From Erysipelotrichales bacterium (GTDB lineage: Bacteria; Bacillota_I; Bacilli_A; Erysipelotrichales; Erysipelotrichaceae), in the NCBI GenBank assembly GCA_910576855.1, contig CAJTJP010000023.1, forward strand, positions 1-51,643: a stretch of 51,643 bases of DNA, read 5' to 3'. Position 1 is the stretch's first letter. Each line of letters starts with the position of its first letter. A program made the position numbers and the translations under genes. The notes beneath the pieces were generated by a model. The model worked only from the letters and a program-made list of their open reading frames with translations, ran no database searches and was not told where the DNA came from. This document shows, one piece after another, positions 23,918 through 32,674 of the stretch.

Positions 23918-24538
23918 TTACTTTTTGGTCCAATCCACATCGTATTTACGCTCTACCGTAAAGCCGGTCAAATCACCTGTGGCAATATCAAAGGTCAAAA
24001 GATACTTATAATCCGTGCCGTAATTCAACCACATAATTTCATCACCGCTCCAATCGGAATATTTCTCTACTGCCTTTTTTTGTGTCATTTCCTTAAACGG
24101 AACACCGTCAAAGGCTATTTGGTCAAGCAGGCTTTGATCGGCATCCGGCAACACATGCAGTTCAATATAGGCAATGACTGCTTCCCCTAACGGAACCATC
24201 TTTTCATCTGTCACAAAAGAAACCTTGAAAAATACATTATCACTCAAATCGATGCTGCCGCCCGTATAATAGGTCTTTGCCTCCAATTCGGTAGTCGGAT
24301 CGACAATAATGCGATTATATTCTTCATCTACCCAAGAAATCTCAAGCCCTTGATCCATCAGACTTTGAATCGTTGTCTCGCCTACCTTGATTTCGATACC
24401 GCCGATACTGACAGGCAGTAATACCTCAGTTGCTTCTTTATCTTCGCTGCCTTCATCACTTGTCGAACAAGCGGTCAATGACAACATCAGCACTGCCATC
24501 ATGAAACACAACAATGAACGTATTTTTTTCTTTTTCAT
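23918..24538 (-). CDS. Secreted lipoprotein of unknown function
   Basis: The 206-residue protein has a lipoprotein signal peptide: basic MKKKK start, hydrophobic core, and lipobox LTAC with Cys24. An acidic linker (SDEGSEDKEATE) follows, then a mixed alpha/beta domain with the IEIKVGETTIQSLMDQG segment, as in small cell-surface proteins with SmpA/BLIP-like repeats. It would be anchored on the outer face of the membrane. It is monocistronic, and I recognise no enzymatic motif. Confidence 0.75.
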   Translation of the reverse strand: MKKKKIRSLLCFMMAVLMLSLTACSTSDEGSEDKEATEVLLPVSIGGIEIKVGETTIQSLMDQGLEISWVDEEYNRIIVDPTTELEAKTYYTGGSIDLSDNVFFKVSFVTDEKMVPLGEAVIAYIELHVLPDADQSLLDQIAFDGVPFKEMTQKKAVEKYSDWSGDEIMWLNYGTDYKYLLTFDIATGDLTGFTVERKYDVDWTKK

Positions 24539-24831
24539 ATTTAAAATTCTCCTATCTGTTAAGCTTCCACATCTGATCGGCTGTGATTATTTGAGAAATC
24601 AAAGAAAAGAAATCAGTGTCCTTCCATACCTTCTCCATTTACTAAGCCAATGGTATTTTACTCTTTTGCTCCTCTTATTTCAATAGCTTGTAAGGAATGA
24701 ACATATGCTTGCAGGGATTGAAACAACCTTATGAGAATTGAAAAACAACTGCACAAACAGGCCGATTCTTACGCTTTACTAAAATTCTAATTAAAGCACT
24801 TTTGAAGCATCGATCATCATTCTATCTATAT

Positions 24832-24859
24832 AAAAAGATGACAGAATATATCCGTCACC
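24832..24859 (-). terminator. Probable terminator of the suf-fcl operon
   Basis: On the minus strand GGTGACGGA and TCTGTCATC pair imperfectly and TTTTTAT follows, 17 bp after the 5-formyl-THF cyclo-ligase stop. The rest of the 24539-24875 gap shows no gene. Confidence 0.6.
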
Positions 24860-24875
24860 GTTATTATTGTGCTTG

Positions 24876-25472
24876 TTAACATTGATTTCCTTCAAAGCAT
24901 TCATATGCCCTACCCTGTTTCTCCTTGTAGAAACAGACCTGTTCCGTAATAATTATATCTAATGCGATATCATGCGCGAAGCTTTGCAGTTCCTCGTCCT
25001 GTTGTAAGGAAAAGGCAACACCGATTTTAAGCGCATCGGTCTGCTTCAAATAACGATCATAATAACCGTTTCCGTGTCCTAAGCGCTCGCAACGATGATT
25101 AAAAGCCACAAGCGGAATAAAAAGCAGTGTAAGCTTTTTGGGATCGATAAAATTCGCATTTATCGGCTCCGTAATATCAAAGGATCCCGTTTGAAACACT
25201 GTTGTTTCATTCCACTCTACGAAATCCATTGCGGTCTTTGAGGTTACCTTTGGCAAGGCAAAGCGATGATACTTATGATTATCATCATACAGCGAAGTAA
25301 TATCAGGCTCATAGGAAAGCGGCATAAATAAGCCTATGACCTCTTGTTCCCTAATAAAGCTTTGACAGGCACGTACGATGCTTTGACTGCTTCGCTTGCG
25401 CTGATCTTCTGACAGTGCCTTACATTGCTTCAGCTTCGCCCTGCGAATTGTCTGATTATCCAATGGAATCAC
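24876..25472 (-). CDS. fthC: 5-formyltetrahydrofolate cyclo-ligase
   Basis: The 198-residue enzyme converts 5-formyl-THF to methenyl-THF with ATP. Visible are the N-terminal basic RRAKLKQ segment, [11 protein letters not shown] near 51, and the ATP/folate motif [11 protein letters not shown] near 133-143. Its start (GTG at 25472, or TTG at 25463) lies inside the end of sufB, so it is the last gene of the SUF operon by translational coupling. The link of one-carbon metabolism with Fe-S assembly here is only positional. Confidence 0.88.
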   Translation of the reverse strand: MIPLDNQTIRRAKLKQCKALSEDQRKRSSQSIVRACQSFIREQEVIGLFMPLSYEPDITSLYDDNHKYHRFALPKVTSKTAMDFVEWNETTVFQTGSFDITEPINANFIDPKKLTLLFIPLVAFNHRCERLGHGNGYYDRYLKQTDALKIGVAFSLQQDEELQSFAHDIALDIIITEQVCFYKEKQGRAYECFEGNQC

Positions 25473-26856
25473 TCATATCCAGCTTTAACAGCTGATTCAA
25501 CTCCACTGCATATTCCATCGGCAGTTCTCTTGTGAACGGCTCTAAAAAGCCCATCACGATCATTTCGGTAGCGGCGCCTCTGCTTAAACCGCGGCTCATT
25601 AAATAAAACAGCTGTTCCTCCGATATATTGGATACGGTTGCCTCATGCTCTATCTGACTAGTTTCATTTCTTGAAATATTTGTCGGAACGGTATCGCTGC
25701 GAGATTGCTTATCAAGAATAAGCGTATCACATTCAACCTTGCTTTTGGCATAATGAGCATTTTTTCCATGCTGAATCAAGCCGCGATAATTCACCTCGCC
25801 GCCTCGGCGAGAAACCGACTTCGATATAATGGTAGAGCTTGTATGCTCACCGAGATGGATCATCTTTGCCCCGGCATCCTGAATTTGGTCAGCCCCGGCA
25901 ACGGCAATGGAAATCGTCATTCCACGAGCTCCTGTGCCCTTCAATACACAGGCAGGATATTTCATCGTCACATGCGAACCGATATTGCCGTCAATCCATT
26001 CCATCACACCGTAATCATCGACTGTTGCACGCTTTGTGACAAGATTCAAAATATTGCCCGACCAGTTTTGTACCGTACTGTAGCGACATTTCGCATGCTT
26101 GCCGACATAGATCTCAACCACTGCCGCATGAAGGGAATCCTTGGAATACGTCGGTGCGGTACAGCCCTCTACATAATGCACCTCTGCCCCGTCATCGACA
26201 ATGATCATCGTTCGCTCAAACTGTCCCATGGATTGAGAATTGATGCGAAAATACGATTGTAACGGCTTATCCAGCTTTACGTTTTTCGGGATATAAATAA
26301 AGCTTCCGCCCGACCATACACAGCTGTTTAATGCCGCAAACTTATTATCGCGATAAGAGACGAGCTTACCGAAATATTTCTGAAACAAATCAGGAACCTG
26401 TTTCAACGCGCTGTCCGTATCTAAAAAGATAATCCCCTTTTCCTTGACTTCATCAAGCATATTATGATAAACAGCTTCACTTTCATACTGCGTCGTTACA
26501 CCGGATAAGTATTTAGCCTCTGCCTCGGGAATTCCAAGCTTATCAAACGTATTCTTGATCGTTTCGGGAACCTCGTCCCAATTTTGTTTTCCCTGTTCAC
26601 TCGGCTTGATATAATATGTATATTCATCAAAATCAATATCGCTGACATCGGGTCCCCATGTCTGAATCGGCATTTCACAAAAGGCATCGTATGCGGCTAA
26701 ACGCTTCTCCAGCATCCAATTCGGCTCTTGTTTCAGCCTTGATATTTCAATTACTGTTTCCCTTGTCAAGCCCTTTTTGGTTTTATATACGGATACATCC
26801 TCATCGTGGAAGCCGTATTTGTATTCCTCCTGCTTAAGGATATCGTTATTGTTCAT
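25456..26856 (-). CDS. sufB: Fe-S cluster assembly scaffold subunit SufB
   Basis: The 466-residue SufB is part of the SufBCD scaffold that builds Fe-S clusters in the cytoplasm. It has the characteristic KYGFHDEDV start, [13 protein letters not shown]-like core (CVWSGGSF near 185), the VEGCTAP segment near 230, and the C-terminal [20 protein letters not shown] region. The ATG at 26856 lies within the end of sufU (overlap 11 bp). It is followed by the overlapping cyclo-ligase gene. Confidence 0.95.
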   Translation of the reverse strand: MNNNDILKQEEYKYGFHDEDVSVYKTKKGLTRETVIEISRLKQEPNWMLEKRLAAYDAFCEMPIQTWGPDVSDIDFDEYTYYIKPSEQGKQNWDEVPETIKNTFDKLGIPEAEAKYLSGVTTQYESEAVYHNMLDEVKEKGIIFLDTDSALKQVPDLFQKYFGKLVSYRDNKFAALNSCVWSGGSFIYIPKNVKLDKPLQSYFRINSQSMGQFERTMIIVDDGAEVHYVEGCTAPTYSKDSLHAAVVEIYVGKHAKCRYSTVQNWSGNILNLVTKRATVDDYGVMEWIDGNIGSHVTMKYPACVLKGTGARGMTISIAVAGADQIQDAGAKMIHLGEHTSSTIISKSVSRRGGEVNYRGLIQHGKNAHYAKSKVECDTLILDKQSRSDTVPTNISRNETSQIEHEATVSNISEEQLFYLMSRGLSRGAATEMIVMGFLEPFTRELPMEYAVELNQLLKLDMSDSIG

Positions 26857-27295
26857 GGGCTTCACCATCTTCAATAATCTGCTTCATCGCTTCCCATCCG
26901 ATGGTAGCGCATTTAATGCGATTTGCTTGTTTTCCTACCGTATGGAAGGCAATCGCTTCCTGCAGCACCTCATCATCATAGGGCTCATTGTTGATCATTG
27001 CGTAATATGCGGCAATGATCTTTTTCGCTTCGCTCGTTGTTTTTCCTTGTAAAAGCTCGCTCATAATTGAGGTAGAAGCTGTAGAAATCGTACAGGCAAC
27101 CCCATCAAAACGGATATCCTCAATCACATTATCCTTCAATTTGGCCTGTACATAAATATCATCAATACATGAGGCAGAGGCCATATGCTTCGACACATAG
27201 CCCTCCTCCTCGCTTAATTCATGATTTCGCGGATATTCATAATGATCCATGATAATTTGACGTAATACCATCGGATCATGGATTAGCTCTGACAT
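26846..27295 (-). CDS. sufU: SufU sulfur-transfer / zinc-dependent scaffold-like protein
   Basis: The 149-residue IscU-like SufU is typical of Bacillota. It accepts sulfur from SufS through a zinc site. Conserved residues are seen in SASCIDDI (first Cys, followed by Asp), GVACTIS (second Cys) and RIKCATIGW (third Cys). The ATG at 27295 has GGAGG 6 nt upstream. It is in the operon between sufS and sufB. Confidence 0.93.
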   Translation of the reverse strand: MSELIHDPMVLRQIIMDHYEYPRNHELSEEEGYVSKHMASASCIDDIYVQAKLKDNVIEDIRFDGVACTISTASTSIMSELLQGKTTSEAKKIIAAYYAMINNEPYDDEVLQEAIAFHTVGKQANRIKCATIGWEAMKQIIEDGEAHEQ

Positions 27296-27307
27296 CAAAT
27301 CCCTCCT

Positions 27308-28540
27308 TTAAAAATAAACATCTAAGCATGTTTTCATATCAGCTTCGGCAGCTAATGCCAGAAAACGCTCGATTTCTTGTGTATCGTTATAAAAGTACAA
27401 CGATGCACGAACCGTTGCGCTCGTATTTAATTTCTCGCTGAGCAGTTTAGCGCAGTGCTGACCGCTGCGCACCGCAACACCGTGAGCACTGAAATACGTA
27501 GCGGCATCCTGTGCGAATACATCCTTGACATTAAAGGTAACGATCGCCCCGTCTGCATCCGCATTATAGATATGAATATTGCTTAAGCGCTGCAATCCGT
27601 CAACCAGCTGACGATGCAGCTGCTGCTCATACGCATGAATCTGTTCCATTCCGATTTGCGATAAATAATCGAATGCCGCCTTCATACCGAGAATCCCGGC
27701 AATATTGGCCGTTCCGCTTTCAAATTTATACGGCGGCTGTTTTAACAGGATATTACCGCACATATCAAAACGTGCATTGCTTCCACCGCCTAAATACAGC
27801 GGGTCCATTGCATCAAGCAGTGCATATTTGCCGTACAGTACACCGATTCCGGTCGGACCGCACATTTTATGCGCACTGAAAGCCAAAAAATCACAATCAT
27901 GCTCAGTAACATCAATCGGCAGATGGGGGACGCTCTGTGCACCGTCAACAACGACCACTGCCCCATACTGATGGGCAAGAGCGCAGATTTCACTGATCGG
28001 GGCTTCATAGCCGAGCACATTGGAAATCTGTGCCAAAACGATGACCTTCACATTCTTATTCATCATCTCAGCAACTGCTTCGATACCGACTCTGCCCCGT
28101 TCATCCAACGGAATATACTCTAAAACAGCACCCGTTTCTTCACAAGCACGCATCCAAGGCAAGATACAAGAGGCATGCTCAGCCTCAGTGCTTAGGACGA
28201 TATCGCCTTCCCGCAAAAACTTTCTGCCGTAGCCCTGCGCAACAAGATTCAAGCCCTCACTGGCACCTGAGGTAAATACGATTTCCCGCTCGCTTGCATG
28301 AATGAAGGCAGCAGCACACGCTCTTGCTTCTTCAAACGCTTGATCCAAGCGATACGCAAGCTCATAATCGCCTCGATGGGCATTACAGGATAAATCTGTA
28401 TAATAACGGGTTATCGCATCTATGACCGTCTGCGGCTTAAAGGTCGTTGCCCCGTTATCAAAATAAATCAGATCATGCGACTGCATTTGTTTATGATTCA
28501 ACATCGGAAAGCTTCGACGAATACCGGTAATATCAATCAT
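27308..28540 (-). CDS. sufS: Cysteine desulfurase SufS (class II)
   Basis: The 410-residue PLP enzyme removes sulfur from cysteine for Fe-S assembly. It has YFDNGATTFKP near 26-36, the PLP lysine in AFSAHKMCGP (about 222-231) and the active-site cysteine in RSGQHCAK near 361-368. Its ATG overlaps the end of sufD by 8 bp, and 12 bp separate it from sufU. Confidence 0.95.
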   Translation of the reverse strand: MIDITGIRRSFPMLNHKQMQSHDLIYFDNGATTFKPQTVIDAITRYYTDLSCNAHRGDYELAYRLDQAFEEARACAAAFIHASEREIVFTSGASEGLNLVAQGYGRKFLREGDIVLSTEAEHASCILPWMRACEETGAVLEYIPLDERGRVGIEAVAEMMNKNVKVIVLAQISNVLGYEAPISEICALAHQYGAVVVVDGAQSVPHLPIDVTEHDCDFLAFSAHKMCGPTGIGVLYGKYALLDAMDPLYLGGGSNARFDMCGNILLKQPPYKFESGTANIAGILGMKAAFDYLSQIGMEQIHAYEQQLHRQLVDGLQRLSNIHIYNADADGAIVTFNVKDVFAQDAATYFSAHGVAVRSGQHCAKLLSEKLNTSATVRASLYFYNDTQEIERFLALAAEADMKTCLDVYF

Positions 28541-29342
28541 GCTTCATCACCTTTTCCTCAATCTGCATACGCAGCTGTTTTTGTATTTGCGCATCGCTGA
28601 TAACCTCAGTAATCGGCAACAGATAGCCGAGCTTCAACAGCCCCAAGGCATGCTTTGTACTGAGTCCGCGCGATTTTAAATAATAGAGCTGACCTTCATC
28701 AGGCTGTCCTACCGCAGTCGCATGAGAGGCCTTTACTTCATTTTCATCAATCAACAACAGCGGTATTACCTCGCATTGATGATTGTCGCTCATTGTCAAT
28801 ACGCGGCTTGTTTGATGTGAGCTGCATTCATAAGCACCCTTCTGAATCGATCCGCAGGCTTCCATACGATAATCACCGTTTTCAGATGTAACCGCAAAGT
28901 TTTTCATCAAGGAACTCGTATGCGCCTTTTGATGCTCCATATTCATCAGCCAATGCTTGTGATATGCAAGACACGCGCTTGTTACATTTACCTCAGCACC
29001 CTCATGACAAAGCATCGTCTTGATGCGATAATCGGCCTCTGCCGCCTGCAGATCGGCAATTCCGATATGAACCTTACTGTTAGTTTGAGCATTGATCGTT
29101 AGCTCAAAGTGAACAGGCTCATTCATTTCACTCCAAAACAAAAGCCGCAGCTCACAGTCATCCGCTGCATTTACATCAATATGCAAATCAGCCTGTGTCC
29201 CATCATATGTAATAAGCATTTCGACGCTTGTGCCTTTGTCTGCATTCAGCGTCAAACACATTGTCTCCTGCAGATGCAGCGAAAGCGTTTCAAAGCCGCT
29301 ATTCAACTGGACATTTGCATTTTTACTCGTGATTCCCTTCAT
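28533..29342 (-). CDS. sufD: Fe-S cluster assembly protein SufD
   Basis: The 269-residue SufD forms the scaffold with SufB and SufC. It is shorter than most SufD (usually above 400) and lacks much of the N-terminal region. The conserved C-terminal part is present, including HQTSRVLTMSDNHQCEVIPLLLI, ASHATAVGQPDEGQLYYLKSRGL and the last helical segment. The ATG at 29342 has GGGAG upstream and starts 1 bp after the sufC stop. Function is inferred from position and the C-terminal homology. Confidence 0.85.
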   Translation of the reverse strand: MKGITSKNANVQLNSGFETLSLHLQETMCLTLNADKGTSVEMLITYDGTQADLHIDVNAADDCELRLLFWSEMNEPVHFELTINAQTNSKVHIGIADLQAAEADYRIKTMLCHEGAEVNVTSACLAYHKHWLMNMEHQKAHTSSLMKNFAVTSENGDYRMEACGSIQKGAYECSSHQTSRVLTMSDNHQCEVIPLLLIDENEVKASHATAVGQPDEGQLYYLKSRGLSTKHALGLLKLGYLLPITEVISDAQIQKQLRMQIEEKVMKHD

Positions 29343-29343
29343 A

Positions 29344-30168
29344 TCAGGCTCCCTTTTTTGAAGCATGACATACGCCGAGCACTCCGGCATTTTGCTTCGG
29401 CTTTATTTCCTCAGCCGCTTTGATACCAAGCTCATTTTCAATCCAGTCATAGCCCTGTGCATCAATTTTATTTATCAAGGAAGCATCACCGTTCAATACG
29501 ATTTTTCCGTCAATCAATACATGCGCATGCGTCGGCTTCAGTAAATCATAAAAGCGCTCATAATGAGAAACGACCAAAAGTCCCGTCTGCTGCTGCGCCT
29601 GAATATCCGATAATGCATCCGCAACAAGCTTTAAAGCATCGACATCTAAACCGCTGTCAATTTCATCAAGCATTGCCAAGGACGGCTTCAACAGCTTCAT
29701 TTGTACAATTTCATTGCGTTTTTTCTCACCGCCGGAAAAGCCCTCGTTTAAAAACCGATGCGCAAGATCGCTTTTCATTTCCATATCGGCAACCGCCTGT
29801 TCCATTTCCTTAATAAACTGAAACAACGGAATCGGACGCTCTCTGCGCGCATTTACGGCTGCGCGTAAAAAATCAGAATTGGTCACACCGCTGATTTCAC
29901 TGGGATACTGCATCCCTAAAAACAAGCCTGCACGACTTCGCTCATCGACCGCCATTGTCAAAACATCTTCACCGTCTAACGTAATGCTTCCTTTTGTCAC
30001 CGTATATTTCGGATTGCCCATAATCGCTGCCAACAAGGTAGATTTTCCGTTACCGTTAGGTCCCATCAGGGCATGTGTTTCATTGCTGTTGACACAAAGA
30101 TCAACACCTTTTAAAATCTTTTTTCCTTCAACCTCGACATGTAAATCCGTTATTTGTAATGTTGTCAT
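29344..30168 (-). CDS. sufC: SufC ATPase of the SUF system
   Basis: The 274-residue ABC-type ATPase powers the SufBCD scaffold. Walker A is GPNGNGKST (36-44), the Q-loop lies in FLGMQYPSEISG, the signature is FSGGEKKR, Walker B is LAMLDEIDSGLD and the switch histidine lies in VVSHYER. A C-terminal extension of about 20 residues contains two cysteines. First gene of the operon. Confidence 0.95.
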   Translation of the reverse strand: MTTLQITDLHVEVEGKKILKGVDLCVNSNETHALMGPNGNGKSTLLAAIMGNPKYTVTKGSITLDGEDVLTMAVDERSRAGLFLGMQYPSEISGVTNSDFLRAAVNARRERPIPLFQFIKEMEQAVADMEMKSDLAHRFLNEGFSGGEKKRNEIVQMKLLKPSLAMLDEIDSGLDVDALKLVADALSDIQAQQQTGLLVVSHYERFYDLLKPTHAHVLIDGKIVLNGDASLINKIDAQGYDWIENELGIKAAEEIKPKQNAGVLGVCHASKKGA

Positions 30169-30200
30169 GGAAAGACCCTCTTTCTTTATAAGCCTTGTAT

Positions 30201-30229
30201 ATCATATCAAAAAAACAGTGCTGAGACAA
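30201..30229 (-). promoter_or_regulatory. Promoter of the suf operon
   Basis: TTGTCT (30224-30229), 17-bp spacer, TATGAT (30201-30206) on the minus strand, about 33 bp before sufC. Nothing else is seen in the gap up to 30413. Confidence 0.6.
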
Positions 30230-30413
30230 TTAAAACGATTGGAAAGTTTTTCTTTCTAAATCATGTAAAAGTTCATTCATTCTCCATGAAGCCCTCAAAA
30301 GCTTCATTTCTTTCGTAAGGCATTCAACCGCTTCATTTTTATGTACTTAATCGAACAGCTGTTTGAGCTCCTTCCTTGATATTATGGGAAATTATGTTAG
30401 TACCATACAGAAA

Positions 30414-30442
30414 TTGCTTTTTAATTAAAATTAATTTATAAT
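30414..30442 (+). promoter_or_regulatory. Promoter of the PrsA-like gene pair
   Basis: TTGCTT (30414-30419), 17-bp spacer, TATAAT (30437-30442), with AGGAGG just before the ATG at 30473. Confidence 0.7.
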
Positions 30443-30472
30443 AATACGGTATGAAATACTAGGAGGCATAAT

Positions 30473-31465
30473 ATGATAGAGATTTTGAAAAAGCAGTGGT
30501 TTGTCGTACTGATAGCGGTAATCCTCATTTCCTTTGCGATATTCAGCATTTGGGATACGAATAAAGGAAAGCTGGCAGGCAAAAAAGCAGACGGAAAAGA
30601 CGTTATTGCGAGTGTTGCCGATAAAAACATCTTTGTGGATGATATCTTCAATGATTTAAAAACACAATCTGCCGATGCTTACTTATATCAGAAATTTCAG
30701 GATGCGGTAGCGAATGAAGTCATTGAAACAGATGATGATATCAAATCAACCGCAAAGCTGCAGCAGGAGCAGACAGAGGAATATTTTAAAGCAAATGATC
30801 CTACCAATTACAAAACAACGATTCAAAGCCAATTAGAGGCAAGCGGATATTCCGATCTGTATGAATACTGCTTGACCTCCGCAAAGGTACAGAAGATGTT
30901 TACCAATTATATGGATGAGCATATGGATGAATTGTTTACACCGATTCATAAGGAGAAAAACGGACGTATTGTCGCTCATATCTTAATCAAGATGGAAAAC
31001 AGCAAGAACCCTACAAAAGAGGAACAGGAAAAAGTAAAAAAAGTTGATGAAGCGCTTAAATCAGGCAAAAAGTTTGCGGATGTAGCGAAAGAATTCAGCG
31101 ATGATTCCTCTGCATCCACCGGCGGTTTGGTCGGCTATACCGATAAGGATTCTAAGTTGGTCGAAGATTTTAAGAAAACAGCACTTAAGTTGAAAAAGAA
31201 CGAGGTCAGCGATTGGGTGAAGGTCGCTTCCACTAATTATCAGGGCTGGCATAAGATCATCGTATTGGAAACCGACAAGGACAAGATCGTAAAATACGAG
31301 GATGATACCGATACGGTAAAAAATCAAGTGTATCAGGCCATTATGAATGCCGACAATGATTTAAGGAAAAAAATCGTTTGGGAAAAAAGCAAGAAAGTCG
31401 ATATTGTATACGGCAATGACGATATCAAAAAATTACTGATGGATTACATGGGCATCAAGGAATAA
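30473..31465 (+). CDS. Membrane-anchored parvulin-type peptidyl-prolyl isomerase (PrsA/SurA-like)
   Basis: The 330-residue extracytoplasmic foldase has one N-terminal transmembrane segment (about 9-28) and no lipobox. A helical SurA-like domain (about 45-150) and a parvulin domain (about 165-262; AHILIKMENS, FADVAKEFSDDSS, GGLVGY) follow. It should help fold secreted proteins at the outer face of the membrane. AGGAGG precedes the ATG. A second PrsA-like gene follows 13 bp downstream. Confidence 0.85.
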   Translation: MIEILKKQWFVVLIAVILISFAIFSIWDTNKGKLAGKKADGKDVIASVADKNIFVDDIFNDLKTQSADAYLYQKFQDAVANEVIETDDDIKSTAKLQQEQTEEYFKANDPTNYKTTIQSQLEASGYSDLYEYCLTSAKVQKMFTNYMDEHMDELFTPIHKEKNGRIVAHILIKMENSKNPTKEEQEKVKKVDEALKSGKKFADVAKEFSDDSSASTGGLVGYTDKDSKLVEDFKKTALKLKKNEVSDWVKVASTNYQGWHKIIVLETDKDKIVKYEDDTDTVKNQVYQAIMNADNDLRKKIVWEKSKKVDIVYGNDDIKKLLMDYMGIKE

Positions 31466-31478
31466 GGAGGACACGATT

Positions 31479-32378
31479 ATGAAAAAAGCAACGTCATTAT
31501 GTTTTGCGGCGGTAATGCTGACAACGCTCTTCGGATGCAAGGATGCCAGTGCGGATATTTCCAACGGCAGCGAGGTACTGTTTACCGTCGGTTCTACTAA
31601 GGTTACCAATGATGATATTTTCCGTCCGCTGTTCTTAAGCGGCGGCTTCTCTCAGGTCAATATGACCGTAAGCAAGATTATTTTTGAAAAAGAAGTACCG
31701 GTTACTGAGGAAGTGACAAAGGAAGCAAAAAAACAGCTGGCCGAATTTAAAAAATCTGCCGGTGAAAACTTAGAGGCGGTACTCAGTCAAGCCGGTTGTA
31801 AGGACATTGATGAATATTATGAAAAATATATCGTACCGAGCGTTCAAAATAATAAGTTGGCAAAGAAATATTTAGATGCGAATGCCAAGGATCAAATCAC
31901 GACATATAAACCGGTAAAGGCTCGCATTATCGCCTGCACGAGCGAAGGAAACGCAAAGAATGCGTTAAAGGCAGTACAGGATGGAAAATCCTTTGAAGCC
32001 GCTGCGAAGCAATACGGGAAAACCGATACCTATAACGGTAAAGAAATCGTAGTGAATCAAAGCAGTCAGTTGCCTTCTCCTGTTTGGTCTAAAATCAGTG
32101 TTATCACAGATAAAGAAGCAATGATCAATGAGGTGATTTCCGATACGAGTGATTCCGAAAAGCCGATGTATTATATCGTCAAGGTAACGAATACTAAAGC
32201 TGCTGAGGAATTTAAAGAAGAAGCCTTACAATCTATTTTAGATAAATCAACAACCATTAAGCAGGAAGCAATGATTCATTATTTAAAGAAATACAACTTC
32301 CGCGTTTATGATATTGATATCTACAACAATTATAAATCAAGCAATCCTGATTATCTTGTACAGGACAGCGAGGATTAA
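31479..32378 (+). CDS. PrsA-like lipoprotein with degenerate parvulin domain
   Basis: The 299-residue lipoprotein (lipobox LFGC, Cys20) has SurA-N-like helices and a central domain (about 145-240; VKARIIACTSEGNA, SFEAAAKQYG) that looks like a parvulin domain lacking the usual histidines and the GGxLG loop. It is probably a chaperone rather than an isomerase. It is cotranscribed with the upstream membrane-anchored PPIase gene, with AAGGAGG before the ATG. Confidence 0.78.
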   Translation: MKKATSLCFAAVMLTTLFGCKDASADISNGSEVLFTVGSTKVTNDDIFRPLFLSGGFSQVNMTVSKIIFEKEVPVTEEVTKEAKKQLAEFKKSAGENLEAVLSQAGCKDIDEYYEKYIVPSVQNNKLAKKYLDANAKDQITTYKPVKARIIACTSEGNAKNALKAVQDGKSFEAAAKQYGKTDTYNGKEIVVNQSSQLPSPVWSKISVITDKEAMINEVISDTSDSEKPMYYIVKVTNTKAAEEFKEEALQSILDKSTTIKQEAMIHYLKKYNFRVYDIDIYNNYKSSNPDYLVQDSED

Positions 32379-32406
32379 AACAAAAAAAGAATGGTCATGA
32401 GCTGAG

Positions 32407-32464
32407 ATGTCGTAATGAAAGCTTAGAAATTTAGTACAAGCAATCATTACGGCATTTTTATTTT
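32407..32464 (+). terminator. Terminator of the PrsA-like operon
   Basis: ATGTCGTAATGA pairs with TCATTACGGCAT, followed by TTTTTATTTT. The rest of 32379-32672 shows no gene. Confidence 0.8.
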
Positions 32465-32643
32465 AAAGAGGAATACAAGTGCAATCTCGTTACAAAGAAT
32501 ACGCCGAAAAGCACGTTGAGGTTGAAAAAACTCAAACTTCCCTGCTTAGATCTTCACTGAAAATGATAAACTTATCAATACAACATTGATGTTTACAGAT
32601 CAGATAAGAAAAATCGCATACAAGATAAATATAGTTTAAAGAT

Positions 32644-32674
32644 AAAGACACTTGATAAGATTCCAAGTGCCTTT
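32644..32674 (-). terminator. Terminator at the end of phoR
   Basis: On the minus strand AAAGGCACTTG pairs with CAAGTGTCTTT, overlapping the phoR stop codon; the T run after it is modest. Confidence 0.6.

Noticed and set aside
25705-26262. Plus-strand open frame of 185 residues inside sufB
   Set aside because: Fully antisense to a well-conserved gene; no domain, no start signal.
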